From: Ailurus styani
Lineage: Eukaryota > Chordata > Mammalia > Carnivora > Ailuridae
Direction of reading: 5' to 3'
NCBI GenBank assembly: GCA_002007465.1
Contig: LNAC01001229.1
Coordinates: forward strand, 37,318 to 101,317
DNA: 64,000 bases
Shown piece after piece: positions 19,861 through 30,877 of this stretch. The translations under genes were made by a program, and so were the position numbers. Numbering within the stretch: position 1 is the first letter of the stretch; each line of letters starts with the position of its first letter. The notes under the pieces were generated by a model. It did not search any database, was not told the DNA's origin, and worked only from the letters and a program-made list of their open reading frames with translations.

Positions 19861-20539
19861 CTCTCAACATTCTGAAGTGCGTGGGTGGAGCTTTTGAGCT
19901 GGCAGGGAGGGAACAATGTATCAGGGAAACATTGCCTCTGCCAGGGTGGGCCCTAGTGATTACCATCTAACCCCACTGACAACTGATGGGACATCTGGGT
20001 CCTGCCTTGGTCTGTGGTTACCTGGCCCCTGGCATTTACTCTGCATCTCCTTATGTGAACTCTGAGGCCCTAAGGACTCACCGGCCTCCTTAGCCGTGTT
20101 GTTGCTCCTGTCACAGACACAGGACAATTGTGTGTGGGGGGGAGGGGTAATCCAGGCCTCTCTGAGGCCTCCTGGGGTTTCCACAGGCAATAGGACACAT
20201 GTTCTCATGGCTTTAGGGATACTCTAACTTTGCTGGGGGTTCTATCATTCCTGCTTTGGGAGCTGACCTGGAGTGGGGGTTGAGGGCAAGGGATCTTTAG
20301 CAGCACGCAGCTTCTTTCCTGAGCCTCTCCTCCCCTAGGCCAAGGGTCCCCATTTGCTCTCTGTGGGGAAAATATCTAGTGAGGTGGTACCTTTCCACCC
20401 TGTTACTCATGCAGGGACCCTATCTCTTTTTAGTCAGACCCTGTTTCTCCCAGAGTGCTGTCTCTGTCCTGGGCTCAGATGTCTATATATGATACTACAG
20501 AAGGCTGCCACGTGGTTTCTTGGCCTCAACTCCTGGAGC
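19861..20539. other. Unique-looking DNA
   Basis: No recognised repeat. A 159-residue plus-strand frame (20354-20833) overlaps the next L2 and lacks any domain. Confidence 0.35.
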
Positions 20540-21050
20540 AGACCCAGGGGGCCTTTCACGATTTTAATTTGTAGTTCAAATTCATCCCTCCCTTGCTCAC
20601 TGTCTCCTGATATCTATGCTCCAATGTCTAAAGTCTACTGTTTTCTCTCACCTTCCATTTTCGTTCCTTTGTTCCTTTCCTCCCATTCACTGGCTACTTG
20701 GATAATTCTTAAAACTGCCTGTCTGGCCTCAGGGCCTTTGCACTGGTTTCCCTGCTTGGATGTTCTTCTAGTTCTTCTTTTCACTTCATTCAGATCCCTG
20801 CCTGAGTCTTCACCAGAGTGGCAATCTTTTTGATTCCCCCGCCCACCAAGAGTTTCTCTTCCCCTTACAGAGCACCGTGCAAGAAAACACATGGTGATGG
20901 AGGTATGTGATTGTGTTTTACTTCACCAGTGGCTTCACACTGTCTGGGTATGGGCTGCAAGGGCAGGGACCTCTCTGATTCATCATGCCACCTCCAGCCC
21001 TGATGGAGCTGATGTGGAGCAGGCATTTGGTAAATTCTTTGGATGAATAT
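20540..21050 (+). mobile_element. L2 LINE fossil, plus strand
   Basis: 'ctcagggcctttgcactggtttccctgcttgga' at 20728-20760 is a clear L2 block. It is followed by 'cattcagatccctgcctgagt', 'gggctgcaagggcagggacc' near 20952, and 'gcaggcatttggtaaattctttggatgaat' at 21019-21048, all in L2 3' order. Confidence 0.8.
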
Positions 21051-21714
21051 GAACAGCACTTGACTTGGTGAGCTCTGAAACTGAGCATTGTCTCATGCTT
21101 CCATCTCTCTTCTGCTGTGAAAACCCTTCCCGAGTATGGAGCCCACAATGAGCCCTCCAGGGTGCATGCTCAGCCCACCACAAACACAATGGTGCACATA
21201 TCAACCTTTCCTTACCAGAACAGCCCCAGCCTCAGAGTGTACTAATTAGACCTCTTGATGTCACTGTACACCTAAGTCTCTAAGCCAGAAGGGTTCCCTG
21301 GCACCAAACCCTCCTGCTACTAGCCAGGCTCTGCTTCTCTGCTAATCTGTTCATTTGGTGTCCTGGTGTGGAAGAGCAGGTAAATAGCAAAGTGCCAGGC
21401 ACCCCTCTATGCCATGCTAATGTTCAGCTCCACTGAACCCTCCCTTCCCTGGTCCACCCAGCCTGCCTATGTGCACTTTGACTCTCTACTGGTTTTATGA
21501 AGCATCTGGAGAATGTAGCAGGTGTCATCAGATCCCTCACCACATCTCTGCTGCTCTGTCCCATGTGTGGGATGCTGTGGGAATATTGGGAATTAACACT
21601 CCCCAGAGCAGCTCTGAATCAGTCTCAGGACTTTTGCGTAAATCTCTAGCTCCCTCACCATGGAGGAGGGATGGGATGACTCTGAGGCTTGTGTTTTACA
21701 CCATTTCCCAGCAG
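21051..21714. other. Unique-looking DNA
   Basis: No named repeat and no coding signature. Confidence 0.35.
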
Positions 21715-22075
21715 ATTTAAGCTGATGGTGTGTTAGTGAATGTTTATAAGCCAGTTTCCTGGGAAGAAGTGAGTCTGATTTGTAGTGCTTGTGATTTCCA
21801 TGGTGTGAATACTCCCACCATGGCAAATTTCAGCTACCACATGAACGTCACTGAAGACGGAGCTGGGGACATGCTCACTAAGGAAAGATGTAAGTTAGCT
21901 CCAGTTCACCTATGGCCTAGCTTTTGTAAGCACATCTTCTTTCCTTCCCTTCTCTGTCGCACTCTACCTCCTTCCTGCTGGGATCCTGCACCTCCCAAAT
22001 AAACTAATTTCATACTTCTACTCGAATCTAGGTCTTAGAACCTGCTTCTGGGGCAATCTGATTTAAACAATGAAA
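21715..22075 (+). repeat. Possible old LTR, plus strand
   Basis: 'caaataaactaatttcatacttctac', then 'aggtcttagaacctgcttctggggcaatctgattta' at 22031-22066, resembles the 3' end of an old mammalian LTR ('tctcagcctctgcttctggggaacc'). The 5' end is unclear and I do not name the family. Confidence 0.4.
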
Positions 22076-22084
22076 GTTAACTCC

Positions 22085-22215
22085 AGAAGGGATGTGGAGA
22101 TCATTCATTTCTCAGAAGAGGAAATGGAGGCCCAGAGATGGGAAATGACTCCCCAGGACCCTACAGCTGGGTAACAGCAGATCCAGCTTTGGAAGTCCTG
22201 AGCTAGGAGTCAAGG
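22085..22215 (-). repeat. MIR fossil, minus strand
   Basis: 'cagaagaggaaatggaggcccagagatgggaaatgact' at 22114-22151 is the MIR core read in reverse, then 'cctacagctgggtaacagcagatcc'. Confidence 0.7.
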
Positions 22216-23424
22216 GTCATCCTCAATCATGTCCCCTTTAAAATTCCATGTTTGAACCCTGTCTCAGATGTGTGGCATTTGGGGTCACACACATGGCTAG
22301 AAGGCTCTGGAGAGTATTGCTCTTACCTGTCCACATGCCTGGAGATGGGACCTTTGCAGGTGAGGTGCCGAGGAGCTTTGCAGCTCTCGGTCCCCACAAT
22401 GGAAGAACAAGAGTGGGCTGGAGGGGGTGAGGCAGCTGGGAAATTCAGAATCTCATGGTGACTTTCTATGGTGAGCCCAGATATGTCACTCTTATATGTG
22501 CAGGCTATCCACCTATAAGGTAGTTGTTCTGACACTGAGAACCTTGCAGAGAACCCCACTTAGTGCTTAGCACAGAGTGAACCCTCAGGAGTGATGGTGA
22601 TGAGGATGACAATGAAAATGCCAGGCAGCTGCAGTGTGGCTGGCACTCCCTCCATAGGCCTCAAGCTCCTTATCCGCAAAGTGGGAGGCAGTCTGTGCAA
22701 GCAGCTGACTGACTGAAGGCAGGCTGTGTACTGGTGGGCATCCTTGGGTCCCATAAGACTGAATGCTCTGGTGACTGGGGTTGTCCTGGGTCACCGTGGA
22801 GGCAATGAGTGTGTCATCATTTCCATGGTCCTAGGAGTTCAACCATGCTGCTCCTCTCAGGAGAAATGGGCTCAAGCGTAATCACCTCAGTCACTCAGCT
22901 GTCATAGCTAGAAAGACAGGTTGATACCCCGGGCTGATTATTGCTGCACAGAATTGTGAGAAAGAGTGCAGAGTGTGTGAGGTGGAAGATTAGACTGGAT
23001 TTTTGTACTGCACATTTGTAGGTAATAAAATAATATTTTTAGAAAGCATTTATATGCAATTCCCGTGACTAAATCCTCTCTGTTCTTCTATTTTCTGGTG
23101 AAATGTTATGCAATGATTGGTTAATTTGAACTTTTAAACTTATATCAAGGATAATTATCAAATGTTTGCCATTGGAATTAGTAGGATTTTTTTTTTAAAT
23201 CAAATGGAATGACAGCATTTTGAGATTAGGCCATTCTGGGAAGGGGGGCAAGCTCTCCTGGGAGCCCTGTGCTGGGTGAGAAAGACTCAGGCTCTCCTAT
23301 CACCAGGGGCCTCCCACCTCAGAGACTATCCGCAAGTTCTGAGGACTCCACATGCCCAGCCTACTCTACAGGCCACCACTTATTGGGAGGAAGCAGCCCA
23401 GGGTGGGAGGTAGGTAGCCTTGGT
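22216..23424. other. Unique-looking DNA
   Basis: No recognised repeat or exon. 22980-23220 is AT-rich with a T-run near 23188. Confidence 0.35.
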
Positions 23425-23595
23425 CTTATACTTTGCCCTGCCTTTTGCTGGCAGTGTAACTTGGAGGCTATTCATCTTCTCTGAGCCTGTCCCCTAGTCT
23501 GATGGGCAGGCTGTATCTTCCCCTGAGGTGCTTATAAGAACTTGGGAAATCACATGGTAAAACTCTAAGCTCAATGCTTGACACAGGGTGGATAT
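23425..23595 (+). repeat. MIR fossil, plus strand
   Basis: 'ggcagtgtaacttggaggctattcatcttctctgagcctgtccc' and later 'ctctaagctcaatgcttgacacagggt' keep the MIR order (late-tRNA part, core, 3' LINE-like end). Confidence 0.6.
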
Positions 23596-23774
23596 GTGTT
23601 ATTCATTAGTTCCCTTCTCCTCTTGTCAGACCACCCACTGTTTTTATGTAGTACCTACTATGAGCACATCCTTTTGCAGGCCTGGTCCCTGCCCTCCAAG
23701 GACTTGAATTTCTTCTCCCTGCATAAAAAAGAATGTAGGGTGATGTTGACAATAACCCATGTGCAGGAGTGATT

Positions 23775-23965
23775 CCTACCTGCCAGGTGCTGTTCTAAGT
23801 ATCTACATGAATTACTTTATTTAATCCTCCTAATAATCTTTTCTCATTTTATAGGTGAGGAAGTTGGGCACAGGAAGATTAAGTGACTCACCTAAGGCAC
23901 CAAGGCCAGGGTGGAAAAGTCAGGTTTTGAACTCTGGACCCACTCCTCTTTGTGGCTCCAGGAAA
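23775..23965 (-). repeat. MIR fossil, minus strand
   Basis: 'ctgccaggtgctgttctaagtatctacatgaattactttatttaatcctc', 'tcattttataggtgaggaagttgggcacaggaagattaagtgactcacctaaggcac' and 'gttttgaactctgg' form a nearly complete reversed MIR. This is the best preserved MIR in the window. Confidence 0.93.
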
Positions 23966-24539
23966 CAAAGCAGCTGGTTCACGTGTGTGTGCTGCTTATG
24001 ACCAGAGAAGGGATGGTGTGGGGCTGAGGTCACCTGGAAAGCTATCTTGAGAATGAGAGGGTAGGTAGATGGGCTGTGGGGAGTGACTTCAAAGGTGGGC
24101 TGAGTTGGGGATAAGATGGCAAAAGCTTTAGATGGAGGGTGAGGGGAGAGTGGAGAAGAGTCACAGCCTTCCCAAATACCTCTGCAGGAGGAAGCCTTCC
24201 TTCAACACAGATGGCCTTTCTTCTGCATTCAGTGAGAGTTTCTACATCACTCATTGGCTCAGTAAATATTCCTGAGCCTCCTTCTGATACAGAGGTAACA
24301 GGATTGGAGTCCAGTGAAGTCTCTTCCTTCTGCTGAGGGGACAGACCTAAGCAGATGGACGCAGTATGATGTGTTGGGAACTATCACACAGGGGAATAAA
24401 GATTTGAGGTAGGATTGGGGGTGGAGCAGTGTCAGGGCAAAAGATGGGGAATGGCTTGAGATGTGTGCAGACTATAAGGGTTTTACTCTGTGTGGGGCAA
24501 AGAAAAGTTGGGGGTCCCTACTTTGTTGAAGGACAAGAG
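23966..24539. other. Unique-looking DNA
   Basis: No recognised exon. 24330-24530 may be L2-derived (minus), but similarity is weak. Confidence 0.3.
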
Positions 24540-26085
24540 CTAAGTTAAGAGACTGACACTTCCCATTTTCAAACTTACTATAAAGCTACAGTAATCAGGA
24601 CAGTGTAATATTGGTGGAAGAATAGACAAGTAGATCAATAGAACGAAATAGCCCAGAAATAACCCCACGGCCAACTGATACTTGACAAAAGAGCAAAAGT
24701 AATACAACAGAGAAAAGATAGCCTTTTTAACAAAAAGGTGCTGAAACGATTGGACATCCACATGCAAAAACAATGAATCTAGACACAGACATTATGTCTT
24801 TCACAAAAATGAACTAAAAAATGGATCACAGACCTACATGTATGACCTTGGGTTTGGCTATAACTTTTTAGATACACCACCAAAAGTATGATTCATGAAA
24901 GGAAGAATGCATAATCTGAACTTCATTAAAATTAAAAATTTCTGCTCTGCAAAAGACACTGTCAAAAAAAGAGAAGACAAGCCACAGAATAAAATAGAAA
25001 ATATCTGCAAAAAACATATCTGATAAAGGACTGTTCTCAAAAATATATAATGAACTCTTAAACTCAGCAAAAAGAAAACAAACAACCTGATTAAAAAATG
25101 GGCCAAAGACCTTAAGGGACACTTCACCAAAAAAGATATATAAGATGGCAAATAAGCACATGAAAAGATGCTTTCCCTGATATGTCATCAGGGAAATGCA
25201 AATTAAGACAACAATGAGAAAGTACTACACACCTATTAGAACAGTCAAAATTCAGGACAGTGATGACAGTTAATGCTGGGAAGGATGGAACAAGAACTCT
25301 CTTTTGTTGCTGGCAGGAAGGCAAAAATGGTACAGATACTTAGAAAACAATTTGGTGGCTTCTTACAAAACTAAGCATAATCTTATCATACAATACAGGA
25401 ATCACACTCCTTGGTATTTACCCAAAGGGGTTGAAAACCTGTACGTGAATGTTTATTGCAACTTATTTCTAATTGCTAAAACTTGAAAGCAACCAAGATA
25501 TCTTTCACTAAGTAAATGGATAAATAAACAATGGTAATCCAGACAATGGGATATTATTCATCACTAAGAGAAATGAGCCTCAAGTTATGAAGAGACATGG
25601 GGGGAACTTAAGTGCATATTACTAAATGAAAGAAGTCAACCTGAAAATGTTACATACCATATGATTCTGACTATATGACATTCTAGAAAAGGCAAACTAT
25701 GGAGACGGTAAAAAGGTCAGTGTTGAGTTGAGAGGTGGGAGGAAGGGGTTGATAGGCAGAGCACAGGATGTTTTTTAAGGACATGTAACTACACTGTATG
25801 AAACTACAGTGGTGGACACACATCATAGTAAATTTGTCCAAACACAGAATGTACAACACTAAGACTGAACCCTAGTATAAACTACGGACTTTGGATGATA
25901 GTGATGTGTCAGTATAGGTTTATCAATTGCAGCAAACATACCCTGTGGTGGGGGATGCTGATAATGGAAGAGGTTATGAATTTGTAGAAGCAAAGGTATA
26001 TGGGGAATCTTTGTATCTTCTTCACAGAATTGCTGTGAACCAAAAACTTCTCTAAAAAATAAAGGTTATTTTAAAAAAATGAGAT
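24540..26085 (+). mobile_element. Old L1 3' half, plus strand
   Basis: Plus-strand L1 from mid-ORF2 to the 3' end. Markers are 'tactataaagctacagtaatcag' near 24578, 'ttctgctctgcaaaagacac' near 24940, 'atgggccaaagaccttaag' near 25098, 'tcagggaaatgcaaattaag' near 25189, and a 3'UTR ending 'ctctaaaaaataaaggtta' near 26050 with an A-rich tail. Numerous stops; an L1ME-like 3' end by its look. Endonuclease and RT are absent (5' truncated). Confidence 0.85.
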
Positions 26086-26994
26086 TCTATAGGTAAAAAC
26101 TAAAATGTGTGAAATGAAAAAACATGCTGAATGGGATTAATGATGGATTAACACTGAAAAGACTAATGAATTTGAAGAAATAGCAATAAAAACTATCCAA
26201 AATGAAACATGAACAATGAACTATAGTAAAACTTCAAGTGGTCTAAAATATGTGGAATTGGAGTCCCCAAAGGAGGGGTAAGGGGGAAGTCAGAAAAAAT
26301 ATTTCAAGGAACAAGAACTAAAAAATTTCCAATTAGATAAAAACTATAGACCCACAAGAAGCTCTATGAATCTCAAACACAAGAAACCCAAAGAAAACTA
26401 CATCAAGGTGCATCACAATAAATTTGCTTGAAACCAGCGATAAAAACAAAATCATGAGGCAACTGGAGCAAAAAATCATGTTCTGTACAAAGGAATAAAT
26501 ATGAGAATGAAAAAAGACTTCTTATTGGAAACTGTGCAAGTCAGAAGACAATGGAGTGACACTTGTAAAGTGCTGAAACAAAAACAACCTGCCAACCTAG
26601 AATTCTACACTTGGTAAAAATTATCTTCTCAACTTAAGGTAAAATAAAGATTTTCTTTGTCAAAGGATGGAAGAGTTTATCACCAGAAGACCTGCACTAT
26701 AAGACATGTTAAAGGAAGTCCTCCAGGTGGAGGAAAATGATTCTAGATGGAAATGCGGATCCACACAAAGGCATGAAGAACATCAGACATCATAAAGATG
26801 TGGGTACATATAAAATACTTCAAAATTATTTTAAAAGGAAAATTGACTATTCAGAAATTAAATATATCACAAAAACAATGAAAAGGCTGGGAGAAGGGAC
26901 AAATAGAAATATACTGTTGTAAGAATTTTATACTATGTGGGTTGTGCAATAACATTACTTAAAGGTAGATAATGTAGTATAAACTCTAACACAA

Positions 26995-27032
<38 letters not shown>

Positions 27033-27240
27033 TTATGGACAATAAACCAAAGATGGAGGTAAACATGGAATCATTAAAAATATTCAATCCAAAGGAAAAA
27101 AGGTAGAAAAAAAGAAAAAAAAAGGGAAAATAAAGAACAGATGTTACATCTGGAAAGCAAATAGCAAGATGGTAGATTAAAGTCCAACAGTATGTAATCA
27201 CATTAAAGATAAATGATCTAAATAGTCAAAATTGATTGTT
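26086..27240 (+). mobile_element. Old L1/HAL1-like fragment, plus strand
   Basis: 'caagtcagaagacaatggagtgacac' near 26537, 'caacctagaattctacacttgg' near 26594, 'tatcaccagaagacctgcactataagacatgttaaaggaagtcctcc' near 26679, and 'caaatagcaagatggtagattaaa' near 27159 are familiar L1/HAL1 internal blocks. A (CA)n tract (26996-27029) lies inside. It is probably a separate element from the L1 3' end just upstream, since the order (3' end, then internal sequence) is not continuous. Confidence 0.7.
26996..27029. repeat. (CA)n microsatellite
   Basis: 34 bases of perfect CA within the old L1/HAL1 fragment. Confidence 0.97.
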
Positions 27241-27435
27241 TTCTAGTGTCCTCTATGCTTCAGTGATGGTCAAGGCATTCTAAGTCTTACTCCATTGTAT
27301 GTGGTCTAGGTTTTTCTTTCTGAAACAGAAGTCTCGAGACCTCTCAAGATGGAGGTTTGTGTCTTTCAATTTGGGATTTTCTTGTTTGTTTGTTTTCCAC
27401 TATTCTGTTTTCTATGTTTTTTTCTTCAGGAATTC
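27241..27435. other. Unassigned T-rich DNA
   Basis: Probably old LINE-derived; no clear match. Confidence 0.3.
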
Positions 27436-27541
27436 TTTCTTAAGATTTATTTATTTGTCAGAGAGTGAGTGAGAGCACAAACAGGAGGAGCAACCAGCAG
27501 AGGGAGAAGCAGACTCCTCATTGAGCAGGGAGCCCGATGTG
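27436..27541 (-). mobile_element. Can-SINE, 5'-truncated, older subfamily, minus strand
   Basis: Tail 'cttaagatttatttattt', then 'gagtgagagcacaaacaggagg' and 'gagcagggagcccgatgtggga'. The tRNA-derived head is missing. A younger Can-SINE (27554-27771) sits immediately at the truncation point, then L1 sequence follows, so either this copy was already truncated or the head was lost around the second insertion. Confidence 0.85.
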
Positions 27542-27553
27542 GGACATTTTTCT

Positions 27554-27771
27554 TTCTTTCTTTTTTTTTCTTTTTTTAAGATTTTATTTATTTATTTATT
27601 TGACACACAGAGAGAGATCACAAGTAGGCAGAGAGGCAGGCAGAGGGAGAGAGGGAAGAAGGCTCCCTGCTGAACAGAGAGCCCGATGCGGGACTTGGTC
27701 CCAGGACCCTGAGATCATGACCTGAGCCGAAGGCAGAGGCTTAACCCACTGAGTCACTCAGGTGCCCCACA
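27554..27771 (-). mobile_element. Can-SINE, younger subfamily, minus strand
   Basis: Complete reversed Can-SINE: T-rich tail, 'aagattttatttatttattt', 'gatcacaagtaggcagagaggcagg', 'gatcatgacctgagccgaagg', ending 'gagtcactcaggtgcccc'. Target duplication 'ggacatttttct' at 27542-27553 and 27772-27783, identical over 12 bases. Confidence 0.95.
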
Positions 27772-27945
27772 GGACATTTTTCTGATGGCTGAGTAATACT
27801 CCATTTTGTGTGTGTGTGTGTGTGTGCGTGTGTGTGTGTATACACATCACATCTTTATCCATCCATCTATCAATGGACACCTGGCCTCATTCCATAGTTT
27901 GACTATTGTGGACATTGTTGTTATAATTTAAATATTCTTTTTATA
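27772..27945 (-). mobile_element. L1 ORF2 3' fragment with internal (TG)n, minus strand
   Basis: 'ctgatggctgagtaatactccatt', then (TG)n at 27807-27840, 'cacatctttatccatccatc', and 'catagtttgactattgtggacattg'. This is the antisense ORF2 C-terminal block also seen at 4041-4150 and 63600-63710. The TG tract replaces the usual short 'gtatatat' run. Confidence 0.85.
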
Positions 27946-28066
27946 GAGAATCCTTTCACATTTCATGGATATACTATTTTCTCTTATTTCTTGAAGACTA
28001 TTAATGAAGGCTATTAATGATAGTTTTATTGGATTTTTGTCTTTATGTGTGGGTTTCCTCTGAGTA

Positions 28067-28072
<6 letters not shown>

Positions 28073-28129
<57 letters not shown>
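28073..28129. repeat. (TC)n microsatellite
   Basis: 57 bases of uninterrupted TC: homopurine/homopyrimidine, so able to form triplex (H-DNA). Likely highly length-variable. Confidence 0.97.
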
Positions 28130-28132
<3 letters not shown>

Positions 28133-29600
28133 ATGATGGGGGCTTTCCTCAGATGTCCGCTACACCTTTGCCTGAGTCAGGGCTCATTTGCTGCTTGGGA
28201 TTGGTAAAGGTGTAGGTGACTCTTGCAGAGCAACTGAGGCAGGGTAGGGGGGAGGCTTTGTGGGAGACCCTCCTGTCATTATCTTTAGGTCCCTCCTCAG
28301 GGGCTAGCAGATTTCCCCAGGGCTTGAATCCCTTTCTTATCTCCTGCCTGGAGGATGAAACATCTGAAGGCAGTATTCTGGGGGCTGAGAAGGGGAGACT
28401 ACATGCCACTGGTTAACAGCTTGGTGTCTGGAATGGCACTCACAGCCCTACTGTGCGGTCCCTGGTCAAGAGTCTGCTTTATCTTCTTCAGAGAGTAAAC
28501 ATCCAGTCTTCCCTGGGGAAGAGGGAGTGCTGGCTGGGGAGGGCAGGCTTTCCATGCAAGGCTGTGTGTGGAAGAGGGGATCTAAGGATCTATTTCTCAG
28601 ACAGCTTCTGGCCAGTTCTCCTTATTTTAGTCCCACTGTAGTTCTTTATTATTCTGAGCTCCTGGTGCTGCCAGTTCCTGAGCATTTTGAGAATTCTGCA
28701 GTGTGAAATGGGTGGATTCTTTGCTTTCCTTGCTGATGGCTTGTGATTTGCCTTTTTTCAGTGTACTTTACACCTTTTAAATTTTTGTTGGTATTGCATC
28801 TTCTCTTGTTCTCAGTGTCCTTGTGGATTTATACCCTTTAAAAGATTTCTTCACAGTGGTTTTTTTTTTTTCTGTTGTTGTTGTTTTTTTGTTTTGTTTG
28901 TTTGCTTTGGAGGTGGAGAGTGAATTTGGAAGGAGGTGAAATTAGGTGTGCATTCTCAATTAATCATTTTAATTTGAAGTCTTTCTGTCTCTTTATTCTC
29001 CAGGGGCCACCTAGTCCCTGGGAGAGCAAGTGGGAGCATGTGTACTGTGTCTCTTGAGTGGCAAATTTCAACACACTGTTCTTCCTCTGTGAGTCAGGCA
29101 AATCCTGGCTGCAGCCTGGGCCTATAGGGCACACAAAAAAGCACATGGCTCATGGCTGTGTGGGTGCTTTCTGAATGTGTCTGTGGGTGACCTGTGTAGA
29201 GGCATCCTTCTGGCCAGGGGGAGTGCTGGGGTGAGAGGCTGCTCCAAGGAGGAATAGTTATGAGATGCCTGGAAAGTGGGCTGATGGAGATCAGTGATCA
29301 AACACCCTGCCCTTGTAAACCACTTGCCCATGTTCATTAGTGGTGTCATGCTTGTGGTTATGGTTTCTCACTTATTTTTCACAGTAACCTCTTAAGGTTG
29401 TTACTTCCTTTCTTACAATGATTCCCCTTGACAATAGAAGGCCCCACAACAGACTCTACATGTAGGTGTTCATGATTGGAACTGTAATAAATTGTTCCAT
29501 TACCTGTAGGATTTTAAACACTTTTCCCAACTCTCCCTGTTCATCCCCATGGTGGGCATTTATTCTCCCGCAAAAGAAAGACTCAGAGAGAATTTTTTTT
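28130..29600. other. Unique-looking DNA
   Basis: No exon or named repeat. T-rich run at 28860-28905 ('ttgttgttgtttttttgtttt'). Short open frames only. Confidence 0.35.
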
Positions 29601-29604
29601 TTTA

Positions 29605-30040
29605 AAGAAACAGTCATTGCTGGGAGCCTGCATGGGTTCATTAAAAACAAGTCATGGCTTAATAGCATTGTTTCATTGAACAGATATGCTAAACTGTAAG
29701 AATCAGTGCTTTTAAATAAAGTGCATTGTGAGTTCTGTAAAATATTTGACAACATTTCTAATTCTGTCACTATGAACAAAATAGGGCCTGAATGAGGGTC
29801 ACTGCAATTAGAACACAAAGAGGGCGGAGCTCTGTGCCCTCAGCTGGAGTGATGAACCTCCTTTCATTCAGATGCATTTTCTATACCACAGCTGTAGGCT
29901 CTGTTTGTGATTTTAATCAGTGACCTAAATCATGGAGAGCTTAATTATATTGTGCAGATGGAAGAAAAGCTGGAGGAGAGAGCTGCTATGTTGGATGAGA
30001 GGTTCCAAAAAGTGTTGGAATGGCGAGTATACCAGAAGGT
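29605..30040 (+). mobile_element. CR1/L3 LINE fossil (reverse-transcriptase region), plus strand
   Basis: 'gcatgggttcattaaaaacaagtcatgg' near 29630, 'taaaatatttgacaacattt' near 29737, 'gattttaatcagtgacctaaatcatgg' near 29910, and 'agatggaagaaaagctggaggagagagctg' near 29956 are in the order of CR1/L3 ORF2. The consensus motifs are roughly 'GFIKNKSC', 'FDKV', 'INDLDDG' and 'FADD'. 'INDLDDG' corresponds to the ISDLNHG seen in the 29907-30089 frame. Very old, and no intact frame. Confidence 0.65.
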
Positions 30041-30284
30041 GGGGCTCAAAGGTGCAATCACAGGCCTGCGGCACCTCCAAGGAAGCTAAGCCATGGTTGG
30101 TCATGGGGCTTAGACATAGGAGGATTTGTTTTCCAGGAAGATTCATGGTATTTTATAATCAGTCCTACTACTTAGACAACAGACAGCCTCTTCAGGGTCT
30201 CAGAGAAGTTAATCCTCAGATCCCTGGGGCATCCGTCTTGTTTCATACTTACCACTTACTCACTTTTCCATCAGTCCACTTAAA

Positions 30285-30490
30285 TGTGCTCCCATTGCCA
30301 TCTACCCATCTATTGGCATCAACCAGTCCACCCACTCACCACCAATCTGTCTAATTACTCATCCATCTATCTACCCAACCATCTGTTCACCTATCCACCC
30401 ATTTACCTACCCATTTATCCACCCATTATCCATCTATCTATCCATGCATCCATGCATGCATGCATGCATGCATGCATCCATCCTTCCAGA
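30285..30490. repeat. Degenerate (CATC)n tetranucleotide with (GCAT)n core
   Basis: 'catctatctacccaaccatctg'-type repeats lead into '(atgc)n' at about 30446-30475, then 'atccatcc'. The GCAT core is self-complementary. Confidence 0.9.
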
Positions 30491-30877
30491 TATGGCATCC
30501 ACCAAATACTTAGATCAGGAACTGTATTAGGTGCTGGAAAACTAACAGATGAATTCAGTGCAGTTCCTATTTTAAAAGAACTCATGATCTATTTATGGGT
30601 GGGCATCTGTGTAAATTCAATTAATTAACATATAGTGTATTAATTAACATATAGTGTATCATTAGTTTCATAGGTGGAGTTCAGTGATTCATCCATTGCA
30701 TATAACAGCCAGTGCTCATTACACCATGTATTCACCTTAATGCTCATCCCCCATCCCCCATCTCCTTCTTCTCCAGTAACCCTCAGTTTGTTTCCTATAG
30801 TTAAGTGTCTATCCTCCTCTATGATTTTGTTTTATTTTATTCTTCCCTCCCTTCCCTATGATCCTCTGTTTTGTTTC

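Noticed and set aside
20354..20833. 159-residue plus-strand frame
   Set aside because: Its 3' half is translated L2 sequence; no protein family recognised.
29907..30354. Overlapping plus-strand frames near the CR1/L3 fossil
   Set aside because: Part of the first reflects decayed CR1/L3 coding; the rest runs into the CATC microsatellite, so no host gene.
30285..30490. Regular short repeats resembling a CRISPR-like array
   Set aside because: Units are 4 bases with no spacers, so it is a plain microsatellite.
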